Below, piece after piece: positions 52,983 to 62,241 of a DNA stretch of 64,000 nucleotides. A model generated the notes under the pieces. That model was not told where the DNA came from. It saw only the letters and a program-made list of their open reading frames with translations, and ran no database searches. The position numbers and the translations under genes were made by a program. Position 1 is the stretch's first letter. Each line of letters starts with the position of its first letter. This DNA is from Maridesulfovibrio frigidus DSM 17176 (GTDB taxonomy: Bacteria > Desulfobacterota > Desulfovibrionia > Desulfovibrionales > Desulfovibrionaceae), in NCBI RefSeq assembly GCF_000711735.1, contig NZ_JONL01000006.1, positions 62,001-126,000 of the forward strand, in the 5' to 3' direction.

Positions 52983-53273
52983 ATGGCTAAAAAGAATGCA
53001 AAAATACACGCACTTGACGGTGCTGAAATGACTGCTGAAGGATTGTCTTTCAAGGGAACTATCATGGAACCTGTCATTGACAAATGTGAAGGTTGTGAAC
53101 GTGCAATCGAAGTTGAAAGCAAAACTTACTGTCCTAGCTACGCACAGCCAGCAGTAAAATGGGCTAAAGGCGTATGTAACTTCGCTACTCACGCTCGCGC
53201 TGGAGTAGATAAAGAAGGTAAAGTCAAGGTTAACCCGCTGAAAGCTTCCAAGCGTGCAGCACGCGGCCGTTAA
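52983..53273 (+). CDS. PxxKW family cysteine-rich protein
   Basis: 96 aa. Cys motifs CEGCERAIEV, TYCPSY and the family signature QPAVKWAKGVCNFATHA, with a basic C-terminus (LKASKRAARGR). The start at 52983 has CAGGAGGCG upstream; an earlier in-frame ATG at 52947 has none. The family is typical of sulfate-reducing deltaproteobacteria and has no known function; the spacing of the cysteines suggests a metal site. Codon use looks like that of a highly expressed gene. Confidence 0.85.
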   Translation: MAKKNAKIHALDGAEMTAEGLSFKGTIMEPVIDKCEGCERAIEVESKTYCPSYAQPAVKWAKGVCNFATHARAGVDKEGKVKVNPLKASKRAARGR

Positions 53274-53369
53274 TAAACAGCTCGCACTGCCTTTCTAGGC
53301 AAGTCGTTAATCTTACTTACCTGAAAAACGGTTTATACTGTTTTTCAAAGGTATCTTTGTGCATTAAGG

Positions 53370-53396
53370 GAGCCGGACTAGTTCCGGCTCTTTTTA
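53370..53396 (+). terminator. Terminator after the PxxKW gene
   Basis: GAGCCGGAC-TAG-TTCCGGCTC with a run of T. Confidence 0.85.
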
Positions 53397-53478
53397 TTAG
53401 TATGTCCGTATAATTTCTATCCGGACTTTTTTGCTTTTATAAGAACACCGACTTTTTACGTCCAGAACGGAGAGAACA

Positions 53479-54699
53479 ATGCCAGGTCAGATTCTATCTA
53501 AAATCGATGAATTGAAAGATGCCGCCCTTGAGCTCCACACGAAATTGGTAGCAATCCCAGCGATTGGCCCAACCAATAACGGGACCGGAGAAAAGGATAA
53601 AGCGGACTTCCTTACCGCATACCTGAAAGAACACGGTTTCGGGGAAGTTAAGTCTTACAACGCACCGGATGATAGAGTAGAATGTGGCTACAGACCAAAT
53701 CTTGTTACGGTTCTACCCGGACAAGATACAGCGCAGACTCTCTGGATAATATCCCACATGGATGTAGTTCCAGTTGGTGACCTCACTTTGTGGTCTAATG
53801 ATCCCTTTACTTTAGTTCAGGACGGCGACGCTATCTACGGACGTGGAGTCGAAGATAACCATCAGGGTCTTGTCAGCTCCGTGATTGCTACGAGAGCGTT
53901 AAAAGAAACTGGCGTGACTCCCGGATGTAATATCGGACTGATCTTTGTTTCCGATGAAGAAACAGGTAGCGAATACGGACTGGAATATATGCTGAAAGAG
54001 CATGAAGATCTTTTCAAAAAGAAAGACCTTTTCCTTGTTCCTGACTTCGGCGAAGCTGATTCCAGCATGGTCGAAATTGCCGAAAAAAGCACAATCTGGC
54101 TTAAAGTAACCGTTGAAGGGAAGCAGTGCCATGCGTCAACTCCTGACGAAGGTGTGAATTCACTGGTTGCCGCTTCAGCCATGATTGTAGAAATTTCAGA
54201 ACTTCAATTTCATTTTGACGAAGAAGACGAACTGTTCTCTCCACCTTACTCAACTTTTGTTCCTACCAAAAAAGAAGCCAACGTAGAGAATATTAATACT
54301 CTGCCGGGCAAAGATGTTTTTTACATCGACTGCCGTGTGCTCCCTAATTACGATTTGAAAGATGTTGTTGATCAGGTCAAAGGAATGGCACTCTATGTAG
54401 CCGAAGAGTACGGTGTTGAAATTAAAGTTGAAGTAGACACCAAAAATCAGGCAGCCCCGGCAACTCCTGTTAAATCAGAAATTGTTGAAAAAACTCTTTT
54501 CGCCATTAAAGAAATTTACGGCATTGACGCAACCCCCGGCGGTATCGGCGGCGGAACAGTTGCAGCACATTTGCGCGAGCGCGGTTATAAGGCAGTTGTA
54601 TGGGCAACTCTTCTCGGTCAGGCGCACCAGACTAACGAGAAAGGGTCCATAGCTAACACCCTCGGCGATGCTAAAGTTATGGCACTTCTCCCCTTTTAA
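53479..54699 (+). CDS. M20 family metallopeptidase
   Basis: 406-aa zinc-dependent peptidase/deacylase of the M20 (DapE/ArgE/YgeY-like) family. Metal ligands and catalytic residues: ISHMDVVPVGD, RGVEDNHQG, SDEETGSEYGLEYM, PDFGEADSSM, and the C-terminal LLGQAHQTNEKGS. GGAGAG precedes the ATG. Substrate unknown. mnmG follows 33 bases on. Confidence 0.9.
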   Translation: MPGQILSKIDELKDAALELHTKLVAIPAIGPTNNGTGEKDKADFLTAYLKEHGFGEVKSYNAPDDRVECGYRPNLVTVLPGQDTAQTLWIISHMDVVPVGDLTLWSNDPFTLVQDGDAIYGRGVEDNHQGLVSSVIATRALKETGVTPGCNIGLIFVSDEETGSEYGLEYMLKEHEDLFKKKDLFLVPDFGEADSSMVEIAEKSTIWLKVTVEGKQCHASTPDEGVNSLVAASAMIVEISELQFHFDEEDELFSPPYSTFVPTKKEANVENINTLPGKDVFYIDCRVLPNYDLKDVVDQVKGMALYVAEEYGVEIKVEVDTKNQAAPATPVKSEIVEKTLFAIKEIYGIDATPGGIGGGTVAAHLRERGYKAVVWATLLGQAHQTNEKGSIANTLGDAKVMALLPF

Positions 54700-54732
54700 T
54701 TGCTCTAAGCAACACGAACCACGATTATAAAA

Positions 54733-56616
54733 ATGATTAGAAAACAGCCCCCACCACCAGTCTACGACCTCATAGTTGCAGGAGCAGGACACGCAGGATG
54801 TGAAGCCGCCATGGCAGCTGCCACCCTCGGCCTGAAAACTCTGCTACTAACTATTAATGTCGATAGAATAGGCCATCTGTCCTGCAACCCAGCCATAGGC
54901 GGACTTGCAAAAGGACACATGGTCAAAGAAATTGACGCGCTTGGTGGATATATGGGGCTATGGTCCGATAAGGCCGGAATTCAGTTCCGCACCCTTAACA
55001 CGCGCAAAGGTCCGGCAGTACGTGCCAGCCGCGCACAGATGGATCGTAATGAATACATGCGCGCGGTTCAGAAAGATATTTTTGCGCAGGAAAATCTTTG
55101 GGTAAAGCAGGACACTGCTGAATCTTTAATTGTCGAGGACGGAAGAGCCGCCGGTGTAAAAACTATCATCGGTGAAGAATTTAAATCGAAAACAGTGCTC
55201 CTTACCACTGGGACTTTCTTGCAGGGACTTATTCACATCGGGCTGGAAAATTTCAGCGGCGGTAGAATGGGCGATCCGGCATCAGTCGGAATGTCCGCTT
55301 CACTTGCAAAAATAGGGCTGACTCTAGGTAGACTAAAAACTGGAACAACCCCGCGCCTGCTAAAAGATTCCATCGATTACGATCAGCTTGAAGCTCAGTT
55401 TGGCGATAATCCGCCTAAACCTTTCAGCTTCCGCACTGACAAAATCATGCTACCGCAGGTTCCCTGCCACATTACCTACACCAACGATAAAACTCACGAA
55501 GCTATCCGCACTGGATTCGAAAGATCTCCAATGTTCACGGGTGTAATTAAGGGAACAGGCGCACGCTACTGTCCGTCTATTGAAGACAAAGTTGCCAGAT
55601 TCCCTGAAAAAGGACGGCATCAAATATTTCTAGAACCGGAAGGACTTGAAAGTCCCGAGGTTTACCCTAGCGGAATTCCCACAAGCCTGCCGCTGGATGT
55701 TCAGAAGCTTATGATCAATTCGATTATCGGTCTCGAAGATGCCCAGATAGTTAGACCGGGTTACGCTATCGAATATGATTTTGTTCCACCTACGCAGTTA
55801 CTGCCGACCTTGGAAACAAAAGCGCTGCCCGGACTTTTTCTGGCAGGACAGATCAACGGTACTTCTGGATATGAAGAAGCAGCAGCGCAAGGGCTATGGG
55901 CCGCAATCAATACGTACTGCTCGATCACAGGGCGTCCACCATTCGTACTGTCTCGCGACCAAGCCTACATTGCCGTGCTCGTTGATGACCTCGTAACAAA
56001 AGGAACCCAAGAGCCTTACCGAATGTTCACTTCCCGCGCGGAATACAGACTTTTACTTAGAGAGGGTAACGCAGACCAACGTCTCACAGCCATAGGGAGA
56101 GAACTTGGCCTTGTGGGCGATGATCAGTGGGAAATGTACAGCGAGAAAAAGACCGGCCTAGACTCCGTCATCAAGGGGTTAAATTCAACCCGCATCAAAC
56201 CTGACGCCGCCACTTGCAAAATAATAAAAGAGATAGGTGGCACCGCACCGGGTAAATCAGTCCCGCTCGCAACACTACTGCGCCAGCCGGAACTGACCAT
56301 TAACGATATGAAAGGTCTTTGGTCAGACATTGATACATTTTCCGATGAAATTCTTCTTGAAGCGGAAACACAAGTTAAATACGAAGGGTACCTTGTGCGC
56401 CAGCAGGAGCTTGTAGATAAATTTCGCAAAAAAGAATCAGTAAAAATTCCAAGCGATGTGGACTATGCCGAAGTTTCAGGCCTCACAAGAGAAGGTGTTG
56501 AAAAACTTACAGAAGTGCGCCCATTAACGCTCGGACAGGCAAGCCGAATTTCCGGAATAACCCCCGCAGCGATTTCATCAATTGAAATTCATTTAAAAAA
56601 AATTGGCGCAATCTAA
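54733..56616 (+). CDS. mnmG: tRNA uridine-34 modification enzyme MnmG (GidA)
   Basis: 627-aa FAD protein that with MnmE adds the carboxymethylaminomethyl group to wobble U34. FAD site VAGAGHAGCEAAMAAATLG, SCNPAIGGLAKGHMVKEID, TLNTRKGPAVRASRAQ, GRLKTGTTPRL, and the C-terminal RPLTLGQASRISGITPAAIS. Full length. The ribosome-binding site is weak. Confidence 0.96.
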   Translation: MIRKQPPPPVYDLIVAGAGHAGCEAAMAAATLGLKTLLLTINVDRIGHLSCNPAIGGLAKGHMVKEIDALGGYMGLWSDKAGIQFRTLNTRKGPAVRASRAQMDRNEYMRAVQKDIFAQENLWVKQDTAESLIVEDGRAAGVKTIIGEEFKSKTVLLTTGTFLQGLIHIGLENFSGGRMGDPASVGMSASLAKIGLTLGRLKTGTTPRLLKDSIDYDQLEAQFGDNPPKPFSFRTDKIMLPQVPCHITYTNDKTHEAIRTGFERSPMFTGVIKGTGARYCPSIEDKVARFPEKGRHQIFLEPEGLESPEVYPSGIPTSLPLDVQKLMINSIIGLEDAQIVRPGYAIEYDFVPPTQLLPTLETKALPGLFLAGQINGTSGYEEAAAQGLWAAINTYCSITGRPPFVLSRDQAYIAVLVDDLVTKGTQEPYRMFTSRAEYRLLLREGNADQRLTAIGRELGLVGDDQWEMYSEKKTGLDSVIKGLNSTRIKPDAATCKIIKEIGGTAPGKSVPLATLLRQPELTINDMKGLWSDIDTFSDEILLEAETQVKYEGYLVRQQELVDKFRKKESVKIPSDVDYAEVSGLTREGVEKLTEVRPLTLGQASRISGITPAAISSIEIHLKKIGAI

Positions 56617-56733
56617 AACCAGCTAACTTTCACTGTTAAACATTTTAAGCTATTTCTTTCCAAAAGATAAAAAAAAAGTTACTTTACTATAACTATTCAA
56701 AGATTCTAAATACTTTTAATAAGAAGGCTCCAA

Positions 56734-57774
56734 ATGCAAGCCGCAGTAGATCAAGCTTATTTATATAAAGTTCTTAGAGGTTTCGGTGAAACGGGACTCC
56801 CTCAGCAAACTATTAATATGCTTTTGGTTATGGGCTTTTGCATGGCGGTTATAGCTGGTGCCGTCCTCTGGTATAATAATCAAGAACTCAAAAAAAAACT
56901 TAATCCCACCCCTCCAAACTGGATGATTGGACAGGCCAAAATATCAAAAGTTTTCGAAACAGCCTTAGTTTACCGGTCCAAAGTAGAAATTAGCTTTCAT
57001 TCAAAATCTGAGAAAAGAAAAACTATACCCTGCTCCATTTCCGACCTTAACAAAGAGATTATTTTAGAATTGCCCTCAAGAGATGGCATAGGAAAATCTT
57101 GGATAGGGCGTGAAATTGATGGATATTTCCAAGTCCCCACCAAACAGTCTGGTTTAGTAATTTTTTATCATTTTGTCGGCACCATAAATGACCTTTCATC
57201 CAAAGGATCTTCTTACACATACCTCCATCTGGATTTCCCTAATTACCTTGAGCAAACTCAAAAGCGAGAGTTTTTACGTGTTTCTCCTCCATCCAGATTT
57301 TATGATTACGCCAACATTATCCCTGATTCAACTCAAGGCATGAAGGCCGCACTAAAATTCATATCTACAAATGGAGAATATTCGCCAGGATTTATGGGTG
57401 GAAAAGACTCCAGAGTTACCCTTCAAGATGTCTCGGGAGGTGGAGTTTCCCTCGAAATGACACATCTGAGTTCAAAACGGGCGGCACACTTAAGCCTAGC
57501 CAAAGGGCAGGCATTTATTCTGCTGTTAAGTCTTGTAGACACTGGTAATAAAGGAATTATACGTTATATTTTCACAACCCGTATAAGGCGCTTTTTTCTT
57601 GATCCAGCGCAAGGAAAAGCGCAAATTGGGCTTTCATTTGAAAACCAATTTATTGGGTTTGACGAAAACTCCAATAAGCCTAAATGGGTTACGTTAAAAA
57701 ACAAAGGCAGTGCAGAAATGGACGACTGGTCATACAATCTCCATTTAGAGCTTTACCGGGAAGGGTCAGAATAA
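56734..57774 (+). CDS. Membrane-anchored PilZ-domain protein (YcgR-like)
   Basis: 346 aa. N-terminal membrane span (about 27-46, MLLVMGFCMAVIAGAVLW), then a YcgR-like N-terminal barrel and a PilZ domain. Both cyclic-di-GMP motifs are visible: RxxxR in KREFLRVS and DxSxxG in LQDVSGGGVSLEM. It probably senses cyclic-di-GMP at the inner face of the membrane. A diguanylate cyclase is encoded 4 kb downstream at 61373. Confidence 0.85.
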   Translation: MQAAVDQAYLYKVLRGFGETGLPQQTINMLLVMGFCMAVIAGAVLWYNNQELKKKLNPTPPNWMIGQAKISKVFETALVYRSKVEISFHSKSEKRKTIPCSISDLNKEIILELPSRDGIGKSWIGREIDGYFQVPTKQSGLVIFYHFVGTINDLSSKGSSYTYLHLDFPNYLEQTQKREFLRVSPPSRFYDYANIIPDSTQGMKAALKFISTNGEYSPGFMGGKDSRVTLQDVSGGGVSLEMTHLSSKRAAHLSLAKGQAFILLLSLVDTGNKGIIRYIFTTRIRRFFLDPAQGKAQIGLSFENQFIGFDENSNKPKWVTLKNKGSAEMDDWSYNLHLELYREGSE

Positions 57775-57894
57775 TTGCAATAATTGCAGATGATTGTTGA
57801 CATAAACCCCACATAATAATTACTTATAGTTTCAAATGCATTTATAATACTCACAAACATAGAGTTTTTTACAACCTCAAACAGGAGAATTCAC

Positions 57895-58713
57895 TTGGAC
57901 GATGGCTCTGAGGGCCGATTGTGGGCCAAATTAATTAATATCTTTCGAAAAGCAGACTCACCTCTCGAAGAACACATACTTGAAGCTCGCGAAGACGGCG
58001 AAATAAAAAGTGAAGTTGTCTCGATGCTGCTAAATGTTCTAGAACTCAAAGATACGACCGCAAGTGAGATAATGATCCCCAGAACCGATATTATCGGAGC
58101 AGAAATTGATGGGGGATTAGCAGAAATTGCCGAACAAATAATCGAGCACGGGCATTCGCGTATCCCGGTATATAAAGACTCCAAAGATAATATTATCGGA
58201 GTTGTTCACGCTAAAGATCTTATAGCTCCTCTTTTAGAAGGCAATCCTTCCGGATCCCTTGAATCCGTAATGAGAGAACCTTTTGTCGTTTCTGAAAACA
58301 TTAAAATTAAAAGCCTGCTAAAAGAATTTCAGTCCGGCAGAATTCACATGGCTATTTTACTTGATGAATATGGCGGGACTTCCGGCATGATCACCATGGA
58401 AGATATTCTGGAAGAGATTGTCGGTGAAATATCAGATGAACATGATGCAGACCGTCCTTCCGATTTCGAAGAACTTGAGAACGGTCATTTTCTGATTTCG
58501 AGCAGAGTTCCTTTAAACGAAGTTGCTGAAAAATTTGACATAACACTCGATTCCGAACATGTGGATTCAATCGGTGGGTATGTATCAGAATTAACAGGAA
58601 GAATACCGCACATAGGCGAATTCATCAGTGTTTCAGGATACAAATTCACAGTACATGAAAGTGATGCGAAGCAAATTACATCCATCCTCGTTGAACCTCC
58701 AAAAGGCCGCTAA
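57895..58713 (+). CDS. CorC-like CBS-domain protein
   Basis: 272 aa, TTG start with AGGAGA five bases upstream. Pair of CBS domains (residues about 62-180; ASEIMIPRTDIIGAEI, GHSRIPVYKDSKDNIIGVVHAKD, MAILLDEYGGTSGMITMEDILEE) and a C-terminal CorC_HlyC domain (FDITLDSEHVDSIGGYVSEL). Soluble, without the DUF21 membrane part. lnt starts at the next base, the classic corC-lnt (ybeX-lnt) pair. Confidence 0.93.
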   Translation: MDDGSEGRLWAKLINIFRKADSPLEEHILEAREDGEIKSEVVSMLLNVLELKDTTASEIMIPRTDIIGAEIDGGLAEIAEQIIEHGHSRIPVYKDSKDNIIGVVHAKDLIAPLLEGNPSGSLESVMREPFVVSENIKIKSLLKEFQSGRIHMAILLDEYGGTSGMITMEDILEEIVGEISDEHDADRPSDFEELENGHFLISSRVPLNEVAEKFDITLDSEHVDSIGGYVSELTGRIPHIGEFISVSGYKFTVHESDAKQITSILVEPPKGR

Positions 58714-60243
58714 ATGCACTTAGCCATTTTGATTGCAGTTGCGACAGTCTGTGCAGGAATAGGTTATGCTAACCCACTGCTGCACCTCCCCTTAGCTGCG
58801 CTTGGATTTCCACTAGTTCTGGGCCTTATAGCTTTTTCCGCAGGATCCCCACGCAAAGCTTTTAAACGAGGCTGGATAGTTGGAACATTTTCCAGCCTTG
58901 CATGCTTATACTGGCTTGCATATCCTATCGGAGTATACGGCGGTATTTCGTGGATTTTAGCAGTCCCATGCCCCGTCTTAATGGCGCTGGCAGTGGGAGC
59001 TTACTACGGAATATACACATTTATTCTCAGTATTGCCGCCCGCAGACTGCATCCTTTTATGCTCTGCATTTTCAGCGGAGCACTATGGGCAACCATGGAG
59101 CTTGCGCAAGGATATTTCTTCACTGGATTCCCGTGGATGACTTTTTCTTCCGCATTTGCATACTGGCCTGAATCAATTCAGGGAGCCGCATTTTTGGGGG
59201 CATACGGACTGTCGGGCCTATTGGTTTCAATCACAACAGGCGTGCTCACATGGAAAACTTCCAATTTTTCTAAAGTTTGGACCTTGTCAGTAATAGTTAT
59301 ACTTCTATGCCTCGGCGCTCTAAGAACTGAGCCTGAAAATTTCTCGACACTTAAAATTACAGGGAATGCAACTATTGGGATTGTTCAGGGAAATATTGAT
59401 CAAGCTCAAAAATGGGATTCTAAATTTCAGGTTTCAACGCTTAAAAAATATATCAAGCTTAGCAAAAGTTTACCAGGCAAGGCCGATTTAATTCTCTGGC
59501 CTGAAACAGCTATTCCATTTCAAATTCAAAACCCCAGCGGACTTAGAGTCGCTCTGTTTAACTTTTGCAAAGACTCTGGAATACCTCTTTTGACTGGAGC
59601 TCCGGGTTATGTCCTTAATCCCAAGACGAGAACGTACTCATCGTATAATAGAGCCATCCTCATTGATCCCGCGAAAACAACTCTCGAATGGTACGATAAA
59701 TCGCATCTGGTTCCCTTCGGCGAATACGTTCCATTCGAAGAATACCTTCCAATTGGCAAGCTTGTGCAAGGGGTTGGAAACTTTATTCCCGGCACAGACG
59801 CCAGCCCGATTCAGAGCGCAAACCTTGCTATGGGGATACTCATCTGCTATGAAGGAATCTTCCCGGAACTGGCTCAAGAGCGTGTTGCCAATGGTGCAAA
59901 TATCCTGATTAATATAAGCAATGATGCATGGTACGGAAAGACATCAGCGCCATACCAGCACCTTGGACTGGTAGCCCTCAGGGCAGTGGAACAAGGACGT
60001 TACTTGATCAGAGATACTAATACCGGAATTTCCGCCTGTATTGACCCTCTCGGAAAAATAACAGACTCAACAGAGCTATTTGTTGACGCGGCAATTTTGG
60101 TAAAGCCGAAACTTCTCTCCGGTAAAACTTTCTTTAGCTCCAACTATGGGTTTGTTACATATGGTCCGCTTGTTTTAACTTTATTGTTCTCCATTTGGAT
60201 AGCAATCAGCACCATTGTATCCCGCGGTAAAAGAAACCAGTAA
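58714..60243 (+). CDS. lnt: Apolipoprotein N-acyltransferase
   Basis: 509-aa inner-membrane enzyme that N-acylates lipoproteins, last step of their maturation. About seven N-terminal membrane helices, then a nitrilase-type domain with the Glu (LILWPETAIPF), Lys (DKSHLVPFGEYVPFEE) and Cys (MGILICYEGIFPEL) triad and a closing helix. Directly follows the CorC-like gene. Confidence 0.94.
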   Translation: MHLAILIAVATVCAGIGYANPLLHLPLAALGFPLVLGLIAFSAGSPRKAFKRGWIVGTFSSLACLYWLAYPIGVYGGISWILAVPCPVLMALAVGAYYGIYTFILSIAARRLHPFMLCIFSGALWATMELAQGYFFTGFPWMTFSSAFAYWPESIQGAAFLGAYGLSGLLVSITTGVLTWKTSNFSKVWTLSVIVILLCLGALRTEPENFSTLKITGNATIGIVQGNIDQAQKWDSKFQVSTLKKYIKLSKSLPGKADLILWPETAIPFQIQNPSGLRVALFNFCKDSGIPLLTGAPGYVLNPKTRTYSSYNRAILIDPAKTTLEWYDKSHLVPFGEYVPFEEYLPIGKLVQGVGNFIPGTDASPIQSANLAMGILICYEGIFPELAQERVANGANILINISNDAWYGKTSAPYQHLGLVALRAVEQGRYLIRDTNTGISACIDPLGKITDSTELFVDAAILVKPKLLSGKTFFSSNYGFVTYGPLVLTLLFSIWIAISTIVSRGKRNQ

Positions 60244-60263
60244 AAGGACGATGTTTAAATAAA

Positions 60264-61383
60264 ATGCTCCAATTTTCAGATTTAAAATCTAAAGCAGTCA
60301 CCTGCTCCAAAAAATATGTATCCCTTTGGGGGCGTCTTTGACCACGCTCAGAGCAAAGAACGCCTTGAAGAGTTAGAACACGAGCTAAGCAAGCCCGGCG
60401 CCTGGGATAAACCAGACGACCTGACTCCCCTCCTTAAAGAAAAAAGTAATCTTGAAGAAAAAGTCGCGTCCTACGAAGAGCTTTCTTCCACTAAAGACGA
60501 TGTTGAAGAATGGATGAGCCTTGCAGGCGAAGACCAAGATCAAGAAGTTCTTGAAGCTCTCTCCGAAAATTTAGATAAACTAGCCAAGTTAATAGAACAG
60601 ACCGAGCTGGCAACCCTTCTTTCAGAACCCGAAGATAAAAGTATTGCCATCCTCGAAATTCACCCCGGAGCTGGCGGCACTGAAGCTCAAGACTGGGCTG
60701 AAATGCTACTCAGAATGTACATGCGCTGGTGTGAAAAAAGAAACTGGCAGACTAGCTACCTTGATTTGCAACCCGGTGACGAAGCGGGAATTAAGAGCGT
60801 AACTATTCAAGTGAAAGGACCTTATGCTTACGGCTTTTTAAAAGGTGAAGCTGGTATTCACAGGCTTATCCGCATATCTCCATATGATACATCCGGCAGA
60901 AGGCACACTTCTTTCGCCTCTGTAGATGTCTATCCTGAAATTTCCCAAGATATCGAAATTGAAGTTCGTGACGATGAAATCCGGCTCGATGTTTTCCGGG
61001 CAAGTGGTCCCGGTGGACAGCACGTCAACAAAACAAACTCGGCAGTGCGTATTACGCATTTACCGACCAATATTGTTGTCCAATGCCAGAATGAAAAGTC
61101 ACAGCTGAAAAATAAAGAAACTGCGATGAAAGTTTTGAAATCGCGGCTATATGAAAAAGAATTGAAGAAACAAGAAGAAAGTAAAAAGGCAGACTACTCC
61201 ACCAAGGATTCTATTGCATGGGGTAGCCAGATTAAAACATACACTTTACAACCATACAGGCTGGTTAAGGACCATCGCTGCGGGGCTGAAGACGGAAACG
61301 TTGACGCAGTTCTCGACGGCGAGCTCGATGAATTGATCAGGAACTACCTGCTTCATGCACACGGCGGAGAAAATGAACGCTGA
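60264..61383 (+). CDS. prfB: Peptide chain release factor 2 (programmed +1 frameshift)
   Basis: RF2, 372 aa after frameshifting; reads UGA and UAA. The zero frame begins at ATG 60264 (MLQFSDLKSKAVTCSKKYVS), runs 25 codons to TGA at 60339-60341, then resumes in the +1 frame with DHAQSKERLEELE. Later motifs are HPGAGGTEAQDWAEML, the stop-codon-recognition region ISPYDTSGRRHTSFAS and the catalytic SGPGGQHVNKTNSA (GGQ). E. coli RF2 has SPF where this protein has SPY. The GGDEF gene start overlaps its end by 11 bases. Confidence 0.95.
60328..60342 (+). promoter_or_regulatory. prfB autoregulatory +1 frameshift site
   Basis: A Shine-Dalgarno-like TGGGGG run ends three bases before CTT-TGA-C, the same layout as in E. 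coli prfB. When RF2 is scarce the ribosome slips from CTT to TTT and reads GAC, restoring RF2 synthesis. Confidence 0.95.
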
Positions 61384-62224
61384 ATACATTGCTGAAAATG
61401 AAGCCAATCTTCTGAATGAACTACTTTCAGTAAGGGAACGCTTCTGTAAAGAAAACAATGTTTGCTTTGGCAAAGATTGTCTGGATGGACTTGCAGTACT
61501 AAGATTATGTCCAGGAATGACTCTGGAGGCATGGGAAATTCTAGCTGAAACTCACGGTCTTAATGACTGGATGACCATTCCGCTTGAAGATAACGTTACG
61601 CCTCATTTGAAGCATGTCCAAAGCGTACTACAAACCTTATCTTATAAAACCGAGCATGATCCTTTAACCGGAGCTGCGAATCGCCGGGCATTTGAAAGAA
61701 CTTTGGATCAGGAGATCGAAAGATCCAGACGAAATAAAACGCCTGTGAGCCTCGCGATACTCGATATTGATGACTTTAAAGCTGTTAACGACACTTACGG
61801 ACATCTTAAAGGGGACGAGGTTTTAATCGATCTTGCCGACATGATTTCAGGCAGTTCTAGACGGTATGATCTTGTCTCCAGAATTGGCGGAGAAGAGTTC
61901 GCTATCATCCTTTCAGGAGCCGGCCAGTATAAATCAGAACAATTACTAGAAAGGATTCTTGAAAATACAAGAAAACTTTCATTTGCAACTCCCGATAAAA
62001 AAGACAAATTTTCCATAACATGCTCAGTTGGATTAGCCACCTACAAAGGAATGATCGACCTGAAAATGCATGATTTTATCGAAAAAGCAGACAAAGCTCT
62101 CTATGAAGCCAAAGAGTCCGGTAAAGATAAAGTTTGCACAGCAGATATTTTAGACCTTGATTCAGTGACAAGAGAAACTCTTGTTCACGCCAATGAAAAA
62201 AAATTCTTATTCACGGGAAAATAG
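61373..62224 (+). CDS. GGDEF diguanylate cyclase
   Basis: 283 aa. N-terminal region of about 110 residues without a recognised sensor fold (contains CFGKDCLDGLAVLRLCPGM), then a GGDEF domain (DPLTGAANRRAFERTL, LDIDDFKAVNDTYGHLKGDEV, SRIGGEEFAIIL). The active-site motif is GGEEF and an inhibitory I-site RRYD precedes it by five residues, so it should make cyclic-di-GMP under product control. The start at 61373 lies inside the prfB end, giving an 11-base overlap. The FlhG-like gene follows after 17 bases. Confidence 0.92.
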   Translation: MNAEYIAENEANLLNELLSVRERFCKENNVCFGKDCLDGLAVLRLCPGMTLEAWEILAETHGLNDWMTIPLEDNVTPHLKHVQSVLQTLSYKTEHDPLTGAANRRAFERTLDQEIERSRRNKTPVSLAILDIDDFKAVNDTYGHLKGDEVLIDLADMISGSSRRYDLVSRIGGEEFAIILSGAGQYKSEQLLERILENTRKLSFATPDKKDKFSITCSVGLATYKGMIDLKMHDFIEKADKALYEAKESGKDKVCTADILDLDSVTRETLVHANEKKFLFTGK

Positions 62225-62241
62225 AGGAACGGAAATAACAA

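Noticed and set aside
60251-60262. ATG-TTT-AAA-TAA mini-frame just before prfB
   Set aside because: Three codons only; it may simply share the upstream AAAGGA site. Too little to call a leader peptide.
60316-61383. prfB starting at the ATG at 60316 without frameshift
   Set aside because: The zero-frame segment MLQFSDLKSK and the CTT-TGA-C site with GGGGG upstream match the known RF2 layout; the ATG at 60316 has no ribosome-binding site.
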